A DNA stretch of 64,000 bases, taken from assembly GCA_046348995.1 (NCBI GenBank), contig JAXMDB010000003.1, positions 62,001 through 126,000 on the forward strand. Direction: 5' to 3'. Within the stretch, counting starts at the first letter, position 1, and every line of letters starts with the position of its first letter. Position numbers and translations under genes: made by a program. This stretch comes from JANNSX01 sp046348995 (GTDB lineage Bacteria; Pseudomonadota; Alphaproteobacteria; Rhizobiales; Hyphomicrobiaceae). The notes under the pieces are model-generated. The model ran no database searches. It had not been told where the DNA came from and was given only the letters and a program-made list of their open reading frames with translations. Of this stretch, positions 1 to 9,856 are shown piece after piece.

Positions 1-1
1 G

Positions 2-1507
2 GAAAAGCTCAACGAGGTCAGGCTCGATCGCTGGCGCTACATCGTCGACGTCCGCGCCCGCAAATGCGCGAGCGAGCTGCTGCCTGCCGACGAGCAGAAG
101 GCGGTATGGTTCGAGCTGACGCAGATCGCCAACGGCCCGCCCGATCCGCAGGTAAAGCCGAAGCTGCAGGAGGCGCTCGACGAGCTGGCGCCCGAGAAAT
201 CCAAGGCCGCCCAGGCCAATCCGGTGCTCCGCGCCAATCTACTGCTGCCAGCCGGCCTGATCGGTGCACGCGAGCAGATGAAGAACGAGTTCGGCTTCGG
301 CTGGCGGGAATATGTGCGCGGCGTCACGCTGACCTTCGACGTGCTCGAGAACCGCCGCTTCCGCGAGAGTGTCAGGACGGAGCTCGCCGCCCTGCAAACG
401 CAATACCAGGCGCAGATCGATCCCGCTTACACGCTCGACATCGCGACGGCCGGTGCGACGGACGGCAAGACCGTGCCCAACGTGATCATCGCCGCGGCCA
501 ACGCCAAAGGCGAGATCGTGCGCTATTTCGAGGCGCAGGACACCGCCGCCTATTTCGGCTCGGCCGGCGCGCACGATCCGGCGAACGGCCATTACGATCC
601 GGCGAAGGAGAGCCGCGCCATCGCCTCCGTCGGCAAGATGATCGCCGCCGTCGCTATCGCCAATCACGGCCGCGACACGCCGGAGAGCTTGTACGCCGAT
701 CCGGAGGCGCCCTCGGCCGGTCTCGAAACCTGCCGTCACGACGGCCACGTCACGCGCGGCCGCAAGGCGCTCGTCGCTTTCGCCTGCTCGTTGAACAAAC
801 CCATCGAGTGGCGTGCCGCGCAGATCGGACAAGAGCGGTTTAAGCATCTGATCGACGGTTTCGGCTTCGTCATGCCGCCGGCCGACGCGAACGGCGAGGG
901 CACCCCGCCGTCGACCGCCGCCGTCCGCGGTCTCGTCGCCGGCAGCCCGCGGCGCGCGCATCTGATGGCCTCCGTCGTGCTCGCCGCGCTGACGGGACGC
1001 GGCGGCCTGCCGGTCAAGCAGCCGACGCTCGTCAAGAAATTCGCCTTCGACCGGGCGCTGCTGTCCTCGCCGATCGTCAACGACGAGGGCTCGACAGACG
1101 ACATCGTGCCCAACACGCTGATCGATCCGAAGGCGCACGCGCTCATCCGCACGCTGCTGTCGGCGCCGCTCTGCTACGAGGCGGGCAAGCAGCGGATCGG
1201 CACCTTGAAGAGCATCTCGGACTGGTGTGCGGGCCGCCGGAGCGACGTGAAGCTGCACTTCGCCAAGACCGGCACACAGGTGACGCTCGACCCGGATGCG
1301 ACGGTCGACACTTGGACGGCCGGCGGCATCCAGTTCACGAACGGTGCGGCCTATTCCTACGTCGTCGTCGTCGGCACCGGCAACGCCAACAAGCCCTGGG
1401 CCCGCGCGCTCCACGCCGCCCAAATCGCCGCGCCGCTCGTCAAGATCCTACTCGAGGACCTGGAGAAGGACGCGAAGAAGGGGCCGGTGGTGGCGGCGAA
1501 GGAGTAG
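2..1507 (+). CDS. Penicillin-binding protein, transpeptidase part (5' end outside window)
   Basis: The frame is open from the window edge, so the N-terminus, probably with a glycosyltransferase or linker domain, is missing. About 501 residues are visible. The three transpeptidase motifs are present in order: SVGK (S-x-x-K, active serine) in the middle, SLNKP (S-x-N) about 60 residues later, and KTGTQV (K-T-G) near the C-terminus. This marks a D,D-transpeptidase that cross-links peptidoglycan in the periplasm. An internal ATG at 276 is not a start, because coding sequence clearly continues upstream of it. The C-terminal tail after the domain is short and Lys/Glu-rich. Whether it is a class A bifunctional enzyme or a monofunctional one cannot be decided from the part shown. 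Confidence 0.8.
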   Translation, partial: EKLNEVRLDRWRYIVDVRARKCASELLPADEQKAVWFELTQIANGPPDPQVKPKLQEALDELAPEKSKAAQANPVLRANLLLPAGLIGAREQMKNEFGFGWREYVRGVTLTFDVLENRRFRESVRTELAALQTQYQAQIDPAYTLDIATAGATDGKTVPNVIIAAANAKGEIVRYFEAQDTAAYFGSAGAHDPANGHYDPAKESRAIASVGKMIAAVAIANHGRDTPESLYADPEAPSAGLETCRHDGHVTRGRKALVAFACSLNKPIEWRAAQIGQERFKHLIDGFGFVMPPADANGEGTPPSTAAVRGLVAGSPRRAHLMASVVLAALTGRGGLPVKQPTLVKKFAFDRALLSSPIVNDEGSTDDIVPNTLIDPKAHALIRTLLSAPLCYEAGKQRIGTLKSISDWCAGRRSDVKLHFAKTGTQVTLDPDATVDTWTAGGIQFTNGAAYSYVVVVGTGNANKPWARALHAAQIAAPLVKILLEDLEKDAKKGPVVAAKE

Positions 1508-2167
1508 GGCTGTCCGGAGTCGTCGCTGGCCGCGTGAGCGACGTTCGCGATCTGCGACTGAGGCAACGATATCCTCTGTGGCTTCCCTTCACCCTGCCCT
1601 CTCCCCGCACGCTTCGCTACGGAGAGAGGCGGATAGGTCGGCGCTCTCATCACTTGTCAGGATAGCACGCTATCTCCGCCCCTCCTCATGGGCACGATGT
1701 GCCTATGGGGAGCGGGAAGGGTGAGGGGCACCGAAAGGCGAAAATGCCCAAGCGATGCACTCCTCCTTCACCATATCCGACACAATCGCCGCGAAAGTTA
1801 TCCCCGCCCGTCCGCACGGCCCCATACTCTTCCCAACCCCGTCGCCAGGGGATCGACAGGCGCGCTGGTCGGTCGGTGGCGGGGAGCGTCGGTGGAGGGG
1901 TGCATAAGCGACACCCCGTCCAGTCTGCCGCTGCGGACGGGGAGAACCTGACCGCAGCTCCTCTTGCGCCGGATGCGCGCAAGGATTCGCTGGTGCGTGA
2001 GCAATCGCGCCCGGCGGTTACGGTGGCGGACAATTCATCGGCGACGGCGGAGCGGCTTGCCGCATCCGACTGAAACTTCGACAGGGCCGGCCGCTCCGTC
2101 CCCCTGGATTGCCGCATGCTCACGAGTCCAATGAGGACTGCGGAGACGGGAGACTATGGCTTCGCCC
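1508..2167. other. Gene-free gap with dispersed-repeat material
   Basis: This is about 660 bases between the penicillin-binding protein stop and the 3' end of oligopeptidase B. Short open frames here have no recognisable protein character. The left third holds the palindromic CCCTCACCC-type element listed separately. The right part, around 1830-1960, is C/G-skewed and contains GTGGAGGGGTG-like stretches of the kind common in dispersed extragenic repeats. No promoter or RNA gene could be recognised. Confidence 0.5.
1583..1731. repeat. Dispersed extragenic palindromic repeat (CCCTCACCC/GGGTGAGGG type)
   Basis: The left arm reads CCCTTCACCCTGCCCTCTCC and the right arm ends with GGAAGGGTGAGGGGC, so the ends are inverted copies that enclose smaller palindromes such as TGGGCACGATGTGCCTA. 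The same arm sequence occurs twice near 24.72-24.93 kb. It lies just after a stop codon and could fold in RNA. No coding function is expected. Confidence 0.65.
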
Positions 2168-4357
2168 TCACCTCATCCCATCCGCTTTGATGACGAAGGC
2201 CGCGATCTTCGCCCAGCGCTTCTGCGAGGTGGTGAGCCCCGACCCACCCGCATGCCCGGCGTCGAGCTCCGTCTCGAACAGCAGCATGTTCGGGCCCGTG
2301 TCAGCGACACGGAGCTTGGCGACCCATTTCGCCGGCTCCCAGTAGGTGACGCGCGTATCCGACAAGCTCCCCAGCACCAGCATGTGCGGATAGGTGCCGA
2401 TGAAGACGTTCTCGTAGGGCGCGTAGGAGCGGATGAGCTTGAAATCGGCCTCGCTCGTTTGAGGATTGCCCCACTCCGGATACTCGACCGGGGTCAACGG
2501 CAGCGAGCCGTCGAGCATGGTGTTCAACACATCGACGAACGGCACGTCGGCGATGAGGGTGTGGAACAGGCCCGGCGGCGCCATGTTGGCGACGGCGCCG
2601 ATGAGCATGCCGCCCGCCGAGCCGCCGTAGCCCGCGATGCGGCCGGGCGCGGCGATGTGCTCGGCCTCCAGCATCTTGGCGACGGCAATGAAATCCTTGA
2701 ACGTGTTCGTCTTGTAGGGGCCACGCCCCAAGCGATACCAGCGGTCGCCCTTCTCCAGACCACCACGGATATGCGCGATCGCATAGACGAAGCCGCGGTC
2801 GACGAGGCTCAAGCGGAAGGTGTCGAAGGAGGGCTCGTTAGGCAAGCCGTAAGCCCCGTACCCGTCGAGCAGGACCGGCGCCGTGCCGTCGAGCTTCGTT
2901 CCCTTCTTGTAGAGCAGCGAGACCGGGATTTTCTCCCCGTCCTCGGCCGTCGCGAAGATGCGCCTCGTGACATACGCCGCCGGATCGTGACCGCTCGGAA
3001 TTTCCTGCCGGTGCCTGAGCACGCGCGTCCGGCTCACCATGTCGTAGTCGTAATCCTCGCCCGGCGTGGTCATCGAGGAATAGCTGATGCGCAGCTTCGT
3101 CGTATTGAACTCGTAGCCGGTGGAGAAGCCCAAGGCATAGGCTTCCTCGGGGAACGTCACGACGTGCTCCTCGCCGGTGGCGAGGAAGCGCACGACGATG
3201 CGGTCGAGCCCCTCGACACTTTCCTGCCGGACGAGAAAAGCGCCGAGCGCTTCCAGATCGGTGATCGGCCGGCCTTCGACATGCGGTACGATCTCGCGCC
3301 AGTGCTTGGGATCGGCATCGACGACGTCCGCCTCGAGCACGCGGAAGTCGGGCGCATTGCCGGCGTTCGTCAGGATGTAGAGCTTCTCGCCGCTATGCGT
3401 GACGCTCAACCGCACGCCCGCCTGGCGCGGCCAGAAGAGGTGCAGCTTGGGCTCGGCCGCTTGCGTATCGAGAAGCCAAATCTCATTCGTCTGATTGTCG
3501 CCGCTGCCGACCTCGAGAAAGCGCCCGCTCGACGTGAAGCCGGCCGACACGAGAAAGCCTGGGTCCTTCTCCTCGAACAGCAGCTCGTCGGCGGATTGCG
3601 GCGTACCGAGCGTGTGCTTGAACACTTTTTGCGCACGCACGTTCTCGTTGACGGCGACGTAGTAGAGAGCTTGGCCGTCCGGCGTCCAAAGGGCCGTGCC
3701 GTCGGTCGAGACGATCTCGTCGGGAAGGTCCTTGGCGGAGGCGAGATCCCTGATGTGGATCGTATACTTCTCCGAGCCCTCGTAATCGACGCCGTAGGCG
3801 ATGAGCTTATGGTCGGGGCTGTGGGAGGCCGACGCGAGCGAAAAGAAGCTGTGACCTGCCGCCATCGCGTTGCCGTCGAGCAGCACCTCCTCTGCGCCAC
3901 CCCCGCGCGGCTGACGGCACTGAAGGTCGTAGTCTTTGCCGAGCACACCGCGCTCATAATACTGCCAGGGTCCGTCGTCGAACGGCGTCGTCGCCTCGTC
4001 CTCCTTCGTGCGGCCTTTGAGCTCCTGGTAGACTTGCTCCTGCAGCGGCCCGACATCGGCCAACACCGCCGTCGTGTAGGCGTTCTCCGCCTCGAGATAG
4101 GTGCGAATGTCGGGCGGCAGCAGCGTCACGTCGTTGACGGCATCCTGCCAGTTGTCGGCGCGAAGCCACGCGAAGGGATCGGAGATGGTGACGCCGTGCA
4201 CGGTGCGGCTGACCGGCTTGCCCTTGGCGTGAGGTGGCGTCAGCCCTGCGAGCGCCGGCTTGATCGCGGTCGCTTCGGCCATCCGCACGATCGCCGGTCG
4301 CGGATTGACGAGCTCCCGATGGATGAGCGCTTGGAGGTCTGTGGCGAGCTCGGCCAT
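2168..4357 (-). CDS. ptrB: Oligopeptidase B (S9 family serine peptidase)
   Basis: This cytoplasmic prolyl-oligopeptidase-family enzyme cleaves short peptides, in this subfamily usually after basic residues. The product is about 729 residues: an N-terminal beta-propeller of roughly 400 residues followed by an alpha/beta-hydrolase domain. The nucleophile motif is GGSAGG (Ser about 580). The acid is in LGSLSDTRV (Asp about 667) and the histidine in DAGHAGGSG (His about 702), so the triad is complete. I chose the ATG at 4357 because GGGAGA lies at good spacing before it; an upstream TTG (4459) and an internal ATG (4282) are alternatives. It is divergent from hisA with about 130 bases between. The hisH/hisB genes often found upstream of hisA in related genomes are not here. 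Confidence 0.9.
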   Translation of the reverse strand: MAELATDLQALIHRELVNPRPAIVRMAEATAIKPALAGLTPPHAKGKPVSRTVHGVTISDPFAWLRADNWQDAVNDVTLLPPDIRTYLEAENAYTTAVLADVGPLQEQVYQELKGRTKEDEATTPFDDGPWQYYERGVLGKDYDLQCRQPRGGGAEEVLLDGNAMAAGHSFFSLASASHSPDHKLIAYGVDYEGSEKYTIHIRDLASAKDLPDEIVSTDGTALWTPDGQALYYVAVNENVRAQKVFKHTLGTPQSADELLFEEKDPGFLVSAGFTSSGRFLEVGSGDNQTNEIWLLDTQAAEPKLHLFWPRQAGVRLSVTHSGEKLYILTNAGNAPDFRVLEADVVDADPKHWREIVPHVEGRPITDLEALGAFLVRQESVEGLDRIVVRFLATGEEHVVTFPEEAYALGFSTGYEFNTTKLRISYSSMTTPGEDYDYDMVSRTRVLRHRQEIPSGHDPAAYVTRRIFATAEDGEKIPVSLLYKKGTKLDGTAPVLLDGYGAYGLPNEPSFDTFRLSLVDRGFVYAIAHIRGGLEKGDRWYRLGRGPYKTNTFKDFIAVAKMLEAEHIAAPGRIAGYGGSAGGMLIGAVANMAPPGLFHTLIADVPFVDVLNTMLDGSLPLTPVEYPEWGNPQTSEADFKLIRSYAPYENVFIGTYPHMLVLGSLSDTRVTYWEPAKWVAKLRVADTGPNMLLFETELDAGHAGGSGLTTSQKRWAKIAAFVIKADGMR

Positions 4358-4486
4358 ATCGAAATTCTCCCGACGTATCCCCCGGGGGCGAAGGCTAGCG
4401 TTGCCGCGCATCGCGGGCAACATGCGTTCGGTAACGAAGAATGTCACCGACCTCGACAATCGGGCGACGATCGCCTAACCGAAGGC

Positions 4487-5217
4487 ATGATTCTCTTTCC
4501 CGCCATCGACCTCAAAGACGGCCAGTGCGTCCGCCTCCGGCAAGGCGACATGGGCGCGGCGACCGTGTTCAACGCGGACCCGGCAGCGCAAGCGCGGCAC
4601 TTCGAGGCGCAGGGGTTCACGTATCTGCACGTCGTCGATTTGAACGGCGCATTCGCGGGCCGGCCGGTGAACGGCGCGGCCGTCGAAGGCATCCTGCGGT
4701 CGGTCAAAATGCCGGTGCAGCTCGGCGGCGGCATCCGCGACATGGCCGGGATCGAGGCGTGGCTTCAGCGTGGGATCGCGCGCGTCATCCTCGGCACGGT
4801 GGCGGTGCGCGAGCCGAAGCTGGTGCGCGAGGCAGCCGCCAAATTCCCCGGCCGCGTCGCTGTCGGCATCGATGCGCGCGACGGCATGGTCGCGGTCGAA
4901 GGCTGGGCCGAAACGAGCACACTTCGGGCGGCCGAGCTCGCCCAGCGCTTCGAGGATGCGGGCGTCGCCGCGATCATTTTCACCGACATCGGCCGCGATG
5001 GGCTGCTGAAGGGGCTCAATCTGCCGGCCACCCGCGCGCTCGCTGAGGCGACGTCCATTCCCGTGATCGCCTCCGGAGGCCTCGCCTCGATGGCCGACAT
5101 CGACGCGCTGCTCGCCCCCGAGAACGCCAAGCTCGCTGGAGCGATCGCCGGGCGGGCGCTGTACGATGGTGCGCTCGATCCGGCAGAGGCGTTGCGGCGG
5201 CTGAGGAGAGCGGCCTG

Positions 5218-5218
<1 letters not shown>
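4487..5218 (+). CDS. hisA: ProFAR isomerase
   Basis: HisA is 1-(5-phosphoribosyl)-5-[(5-phosphoribosylamino)methylideneamino] imidazole-4-carboxamide isomerase, the fourth step of histidine synthesis and a cytoplasmic TIM barrel. The 243-residue length is normal. Visible features are the N-terminal PAIDLKDG with catalytic Asp8, the phosphate-binding LGGGIRD around 80, the second catalytic Asp in GIDARDG (about 129), and TDIGRDG near 166-172. The reading frame is open far upstream over the antisense of ptrB, but MILFPAIDL is the family start. Its stop overlaps the hisF start by one base (TGATG), which indicates translational coupling. Confidence 0.96.
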
Positions 5219-6015
<797 letters not shown>

Positions 6016-6102
6016 TCTGCCACATGGCGTTTCTTGTTGCATTGCAACATAAAGCTGCCGCACGGTTAGGTGGGGCCGATCGCCTGGGCATTAGGGTCCG
6101 TC

Positions 6103-6438
6103 ATGGCTGACGACATCATCTCCCGCCTCGCCGGCATCATCCGTGAGCGACGCCAGTCGGCTCCCGACGCCTCCTACACGCGCCAGCTGATCGACGCCGG
6201 TCCGGCCAAAGCCGCCAAGAAGCTCGGCGAGGAGGCGACGGAAACGGTAATCGCCGCGTTGGCCGAGACGGACGAGCGGCTGCGCAACGAAGCGGCTGAC
6301 CTCATTTACCATCTTCTCGTTCTGCTCGAGTGCCGGCAGGTGCCCGTCGCCGATGTGCTCTCGGAGCTCGAGCGCCGGTTCTCGATGTCGGGCATCGCCG
6401 AAAAGGCCCAACGCAAGCCGTCGGAGCCCTCGGTCTAA
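6103..6438 (+). CDS. hisE: Phosphoribosyl-ATP pyrophosphatase
   Basis: HisE hydrolyses phosphoribosyl-ATP to phosphoribosyl-AMP and pyrophosphate, the second step of histidine synthesis. The product is 111 residues, an all-alpha MazG-like fold; KKLGEEATETVIAA and NEAADLIYHLLVLL carry the acidic Mg-binding residues. I chose the ATG at 6103 over an upstream in-frame GTG (6070) because MADDIISRLAGII matches the family start and a GGGT stretch sits before it. It is a stand-alone HisE, not fused to HisI. It ends two bases before coaA, so the two are probably co-transcribed. Confidence 0.94.
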   Translation: MADDIISRLAGIIRERRQSAPDASYTRQLIDAGPAKAAKKLGEEATETVIAALAETDERLRNEAADLIYHLLVLLECRQVPVADVLSELERRFSMSGIAEKAQRKPSEPSV

Positions 6439-6440
6439 TC

Positions 6441-7430
6441 ATGCGGTCATCAGCCATGCAGAAGGCCAAAGCGCCCCGGACGCCGCGTTCCAAGCTCGAA
6501 TTCTCTCCCTATCGGACATTCAGCCGGGAGGAGTGGTCGCGGCTACGCGCGGATACGCCGATGACGCTGTCGGAAGCGGACCTCGAGGCGCTGTCCGGCA
6601 TCATGGAGCGCGTCTCGGGCAGCGAGGTGCGCGAGATCTATCTCCCGCTGTCGCGTCTCATCAACCTGCACGTTCAGGCGTCGCAAGGGCTCCACGCCGT
6701 GACGACGAAGTTCCTCGGCCGCAACGACAGCAAGATGCCCTTCATCATCGGCGTCGCGGGGTCGGTAGCCGTCGGCAAGAGCACGATGGCGCGCGTGCTC
6801 CAAGCTCTTCTTGCCCGCTGGACCGCGCACACGAAAGTCGACCTCGTGCCGACCGACGGCTTCCTGCTGCCCAATCGCGCGCTCGAGGAGCGGGGCCTCA
6901 TGCAGCGCAAGGGCTTCCCCGAAAGCTACGACACGAATCGCATCCTCAACTTCCTGGCGAGCGTCAAAGCCGGCCAGCGGAACGTCACAGCGCCGGTCTA
7001 CTCGCACTTCTCCTACGACATCATCGAAGGCGAGGGCATCGTGGTCGACCAGCCGGACATCCTGATCGTCGAGGGGTTGAACGTGCTGCAGCCGGCGCGC
7101 TTGCCCAAGGACGGCGAGGCCATTCCGTTCGTCTCCGATTTCTTCGATTTCTCGATCTACATCGATGCCCCGGCCAAGGTGATCGAGGCGTGGTATGTGG
7201 AGCGCTTTCTGCGGCTGCGCGAAACCGCCTTCCGCGATCCCGCCGCCTACTTCCACCGCTATGCGAGCCTCGACGATACGGCCGCGCGCGAGCGGGCGCT
7301 CTCGATCTGGACGTCGATCAACGAGAAGAATCTCATCGAGAATATTCTGCCGACCCGCCGCCGCGCCGACCTCATCCTGACGAAGGGGGCCAATCACATG
7401 ATTGAGCGCGTGGATCTGCGGAAGTCTTAG
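6441..7430 (+). CDS. coaA: Type I pantothenate kinase
   Basis: CoaA phosphorylates pantothenate with ATP, the first and usually rate-limiting step of coenzyme A synthesis in the cytoplasm. The 329-residue length fits the type I (bacterial, CoA-inhibited) family. The P-loop GVAGSVAVGKS is at about 104-114, followed by DGFLLPN and the substrate-binding PVYSHFSYDI region. An alternative ATG lies 15 bases downstream. The link hisE-coaA is conserved in Hyphomicrobiales. The gene is followed by a strong nested palindrome that may terminate transcription from both sides. Confidence 0.94.
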   Translation: MRSSAMQKAKAPRTPRSKLEFSPYRTFSREEWSRLRADTPMTLSEADLEALSGIMERVSGSEVREIYLPLSRLINLHVQASQGLHAVTTKFLGRNDSKMPFIIGVAGSVAVGKSTMARVLQALLARWTAHTKVDLVPTDGFLLPNRALEERGLMQRKGFPESYDTNRILNFLASVKAGQRNVTAPVYSHFSYDIIEGEGIVVDQPDILIVEGLNVLQPARLPKDGEAIPFVSDFFDFSIYIDAPAKVIEAWYVERFLRLRETAFRDPAAYFHRYASLDDTAARERALSIWTSINEKNLIENILPTRRRADLILTKGANHMIERVDLRKS

Positions 7431-7438
7431 GTGGTGAG

Positions 7439-7519
7439 CGGCGCAATACGCTGCGCTATTGCGCCCTACGACCCAATTTGGCACCCCCGTAGGGCGCAAT
7501 AGCGTAGCGTATTGCGCCG
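7439..7519. repeat. Nested palindromic repeat between convergent coaA and argE
   Basis: Two long arms are inverted copies of each other: the left runs from GGCGCAATACGCTGCGC through CCCTACG, and the right runs from CGTAGGGCGCAATAGCG to TATTGCGCC, with about 17 bases between. Each arm is itself a hairpin (GGCGCAATA...TATTGCGCC). The element therefore could form a cruciform or a bidirectional RNA hairpin. GCGCAATA/CGTAGGGCG elements are of the dispersed extragenic kind. It separates the 3' ends of two convergent genes. Confidence 0.75.
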
Positions 7520-7531
7520 CCTCCGACCGGT

Positions 7532-8695
7532 TTAAGCCACCGCCACCTGATCCACGAGCCGCTCGAGGAAGCCTAAGCACCGGTCGAGCTCGGAGATCGC
7601 GACGAACTCGTCGGGGCGGTGGGCCTGAGCGATGTCGCCGGGGCCGATGATGACGGAAGGCGAGCCGGCGCCCTGGAAGAGGCCCGCCTCGGTGCCGTAC
7701 GAGACGGCATAGGTTTCGTTCTGCTCCGCCAGTCTGAGCGCCAGCGACACCGCCTCCGAGCCCTCGCCCGAATAGAACGACGGCACCGTGTTGGCGTGCA
7801 CGGTCTCGATCGCGGCGTCGACAGCGACGCGGCGCATGGCCGGCAAATGCACCTCCTCGACGGAGGCCCTGAACCGATCGAGCACGGACTCGGGCGAGAA
7901 CCCCGGCAGCACCCGCATCTCCCAAGAGAAGCTGCAATGGCGGGGCACGATATTCTGCGCGCGGCCACCCTCGATGAGCCCGACCTGCAGCGTCGAATAG
8001 GGCGGCGTGAAGCGTGGGTCCTGCCGGCCGTCGCGCAGCTCGGCTTCCAACCGCCCGAGCTCGGCGATCAGCAGCCCCGCGATATGAATCGCGTTGACGC
8101 CGATATGCGCCATGCTCGAATGCGCCTCGCGGCCGGTAACGATCGTGCGATAGCGGCTGGCGCCCTTGTGCGCATCGACGACCGTCATGGTCGTCGGCTC
8201 GCCGACGATGACGAGCCGCGGCTTCACCAGCCGTTGTCCGAGCTCGGCAATCATCGGCCGGACGCCGGTGCAGCCGACCTCCTCATCGTAGGAGAAGAGA
8301 ATGTGGATCGGCTGCGCGAGCTTGCGCTTCGCGAGATCGGGCACCATCGCCATGACGCAGGCGAGAAAGCCCTTCATGTCGCAGCTGCCACGGCCATAGA
8401 GCTTGCCGTCGCGCTCGGTCAACTTGAAGGGATCGGTCGTCCACTCTTGCCCGGTCACCGGGACCACGTCGGTGTGACCGGAGAGGCCGATGCCCGGCAT
8501 CGAGGCGTCACCGATGGTGGCGTAGAGGCTCGCCTTCTGCCCATCGGCCGTCGGCACGAGCGCACTCTCGATACCGTACCCGGCGAGATAGCCCTTCACA
8601 TACTCGATGCAGGGAATGTTGGTCTTGACGCTCGTCGTATCGAACGCGACCAGGCGCTCGAGGATGGCGATCGTCTCGGCACGGCGGTGATGCAA
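7532..8695 (-). CDS. argE: Acetylornithine deacetylase
   Basis: ArgE is an M20-family zinc hydrolase that removes acetyl from N-acetylornithine to give ornithine in arginine synthesis (cytoplasm). From a TTG start at 8695 the product is 387 residues, the usual length. GLSGHTDVVPV carries the first metal ligand and following Asp, GRGSCDMKGF the bridging Asp, and SYDEEVGCTG the catalytic Glu pair. There is no suitable ATG near the conserved N-terminus; GGAG sits correctly before the TTG, which decides the start. A much longer open frame upstream runs through apaG in another frame and is not coding. It lies 26 bases after apaG. Confidence 0.87.
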   Translation of the reverse strand: MHHRRAETIAILERLVAFDTTSVKTNIPCIEYVKGYLAGYGIESALVPTADGQKASLYATIGDASMPGIGLSGHTDVVPVTGQEWTTDPFKLTERDGKLYGRGSCDMKGFLACVMAMVPDLAKRKLAQPIHILFSYDEEVGCTGVRPMIAELGQRLVKPRLVIVGEPTTMTVVDAHKGASRYRTIVTGREAHSSMAHIGVNAIHIAGLLIAELGRLEAELRDGRQDPRFTPPYSTLQVGLIEGGRAQNIVPRHCSFSWEMRVLPGFSPESVLDRFRASVEEVHLPAMRRVAVDAAIETVHANTVPSFYSGEGSEAVSLALRLAEQNETYAVSYGTEAGLFQGAGSPSVIIGPGDIAQAHRPDEFVAISELDRCLGFLERLVDQVAVA

Positions 8696-8721
8696 GGGGT
8701 TGCTCCGTCGTCGGGCGGTGT

Positions 8722-9114
8722 TCAGTTCAATTGCCGGCGCGTATCGGGGCTGTCGAGCGAGAAGGCCGGAATGGCGACGTCCAGCATGCGGCCATCCTCG
8801 AGTTGCATCTGATAGCTGCCGACCATGATGCCCGAAGACGTCGAGAGCGGGCAACCGCTCGTATAGGTGAAGGCGTTGCCCGGCATGATGACCGGCTCCT
8901 CGCCGACGACGCCGGGGCCCCGCACCTCTTCCGTCCGGCCGGTGGCATCCGTTATGCGCCAGTAGCGCGACCGCAACTGCATCGGCCGCTCGCCTTCGTT
9001 GGCGATCTCGACCGTATAGGCCCAGAAATAGCGCCGGGCCTCGGGCTCGGAGCGCTCCGGCAGGTAGCGCGGCTCGACGGTGACGCGAATGTTGTGTGTG
9101 ACAGAGCGATACAT
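8722..9114 (-). CDS. apaG: ApaG protein (DUF525)
   Basis: This is a 130-residue ApaG-family protein with a fibronectin-like beta-sandwich, beginning MYRSVTHNIRVTVEP and containing the family pattern YFWAYTVEIANEG, RSRYWRITDATG, VRGPGVVGEEPVI and SGIMVGSYQM. The length is close to the E. coli protein. The biochemical role is unsettled; links to cobalt and magnesium resistance and to Ap4A hydrolysis phenotypes are known only for ApaG from enterics. It is translated just before argE and probably shares its transcript. It is divergent from the CDP-alcohol phosphatidyltransferase gene, with 126 bases between them for the promoters. Confidence 0.92.
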   Translation of the reverse strand: MYRSVTHNIRVTVEPRYLPERSEPEARRYFWAYTVEIANEGERPMQLRSRYWRITDATGRTEEVRGPGVVGEEPVIMPGNAFTYTSGCPLSTSSGIMVGSYQMQLEDGRMLDVAIPAFSLDSPDTRRQLN

Positions 9115-9240
9115 GCGAGACAGGCCCGTGGGATTGCCGCTTTCTGGCATGATAAGCCATTGCTTCGCGAGGACGTCAAAGGGCCAGCTCGCCGGGCGGG
9201 CAAGGGCCAGCGCCGCACGCGCGCCCGAAGGAGATACCAC

Positions 9241-9846
9241 ATGCTCGACGCGCGCCTGAGGCCGCTGATCGACCCGCCACTGTCGGCGGCAGGGCGCGCA
9301 CTCGCCCGCATCGGCATCGGCGCCATCGAGATGACGCTGGCAGGCTTCGTCGCCGGGTTGTCGGCGGCCGCCGCCATTGCCATCGGCCAGCCGGGGTGGG
9401 CGATCGTGCTCATTCTGTTGAGCCGGCTGGCCGACGGCCTCGACGGCGCCATTGCCCGCGCGACCCATCAGACAGATCGCGGCGGCTTCCTCGACATCAC
9501 GCTCGATTTCATCTTCTACGGCGCGGTTCCGCTTGCCTTCGCTATCGCCGATCCCTTCCGCAATGCGCTGCCGGCCGCCGTCGTGCTCATGAGCTTCTAT
9601 GCGAGCGGCGCGGCGTTCTTGGCCTACGCCATCATGGCCGAGAAGCGCGGGCTCTCGACGATGGCCCAGGGACACAAGTCGCTCTACTACCTCTCGGGGC
9701 TCGCCGAGGGCACGGAGACGATCGTCTTCTTCCTGCTCTGCTGCCTGTTCCCCGATGCGTTCCGCTGGCTCGCACTCGTCTTCGCCGGCATCTGCTTCGT
9801 GTCGACCGCCGCCCGCATCGTCGCGGGCTGGCGGGCGTTCACGTGA
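9241..9846 (+). CDS. CDP-alcohol phosphatidyltransferase family membrane protein
   Basis: This 201-residue polytopic inner-membrane protein has the CDP-alcohol phosphatidyltransferase signature LDGAIARATHQTDRGGFLD followed by ITLD, which supplies the metal-binding aspartates; the spacer after AR is one residue shorter than in classical PgsA. Five or six hydrophobic helices follow. The family moves a phosphatidyl group from CDP-diacylglycerol to an alcohol. The acceptor (glycerol phosphate, serine, inositol or other) cannot be read from the sequence. AAGGAG lies at ideal spacing before the ATG. It converges on metZ, with only ten bases between the stops. Confidence 0.82.
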   Translation: MLDARLRPLIDPPLSAAGRALARIGIGAIEMTLAGFVAGLSAAAAIAIGQPGWAIVLILLSRLADGLDGAIARATHQTDRGGFLDITLDFIFYGAVPLAFAIADPFRNALPAAVVLMSFYASGAAFLAYAIMAEKRGLSTMAQGHKSLYYLSGLAEGTETIVFFLLCCLFPDAFRWLALVFAGICFVSTAARIVAGWRAFT

Positions 9847-9856
9847 AACAAACACG

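Noticed and set aside
2156..4486. A very long open frame upstream of hisA, antisense to ptrB
   Set aside because: High-GC DNA keeps antisense frames open. The opposite strand has a complete S9 peptidase with its triad, and hisA has a clear family start at 4487.
8722..9855. A 377-codon frame reading through apaG and back over the CDP-alcohol phosphatidyltransferase gene
   Set aside because: Only the last 130 codons look like a protein (ApaG); the rest is antisense to a gene with an ideal ribosome site.
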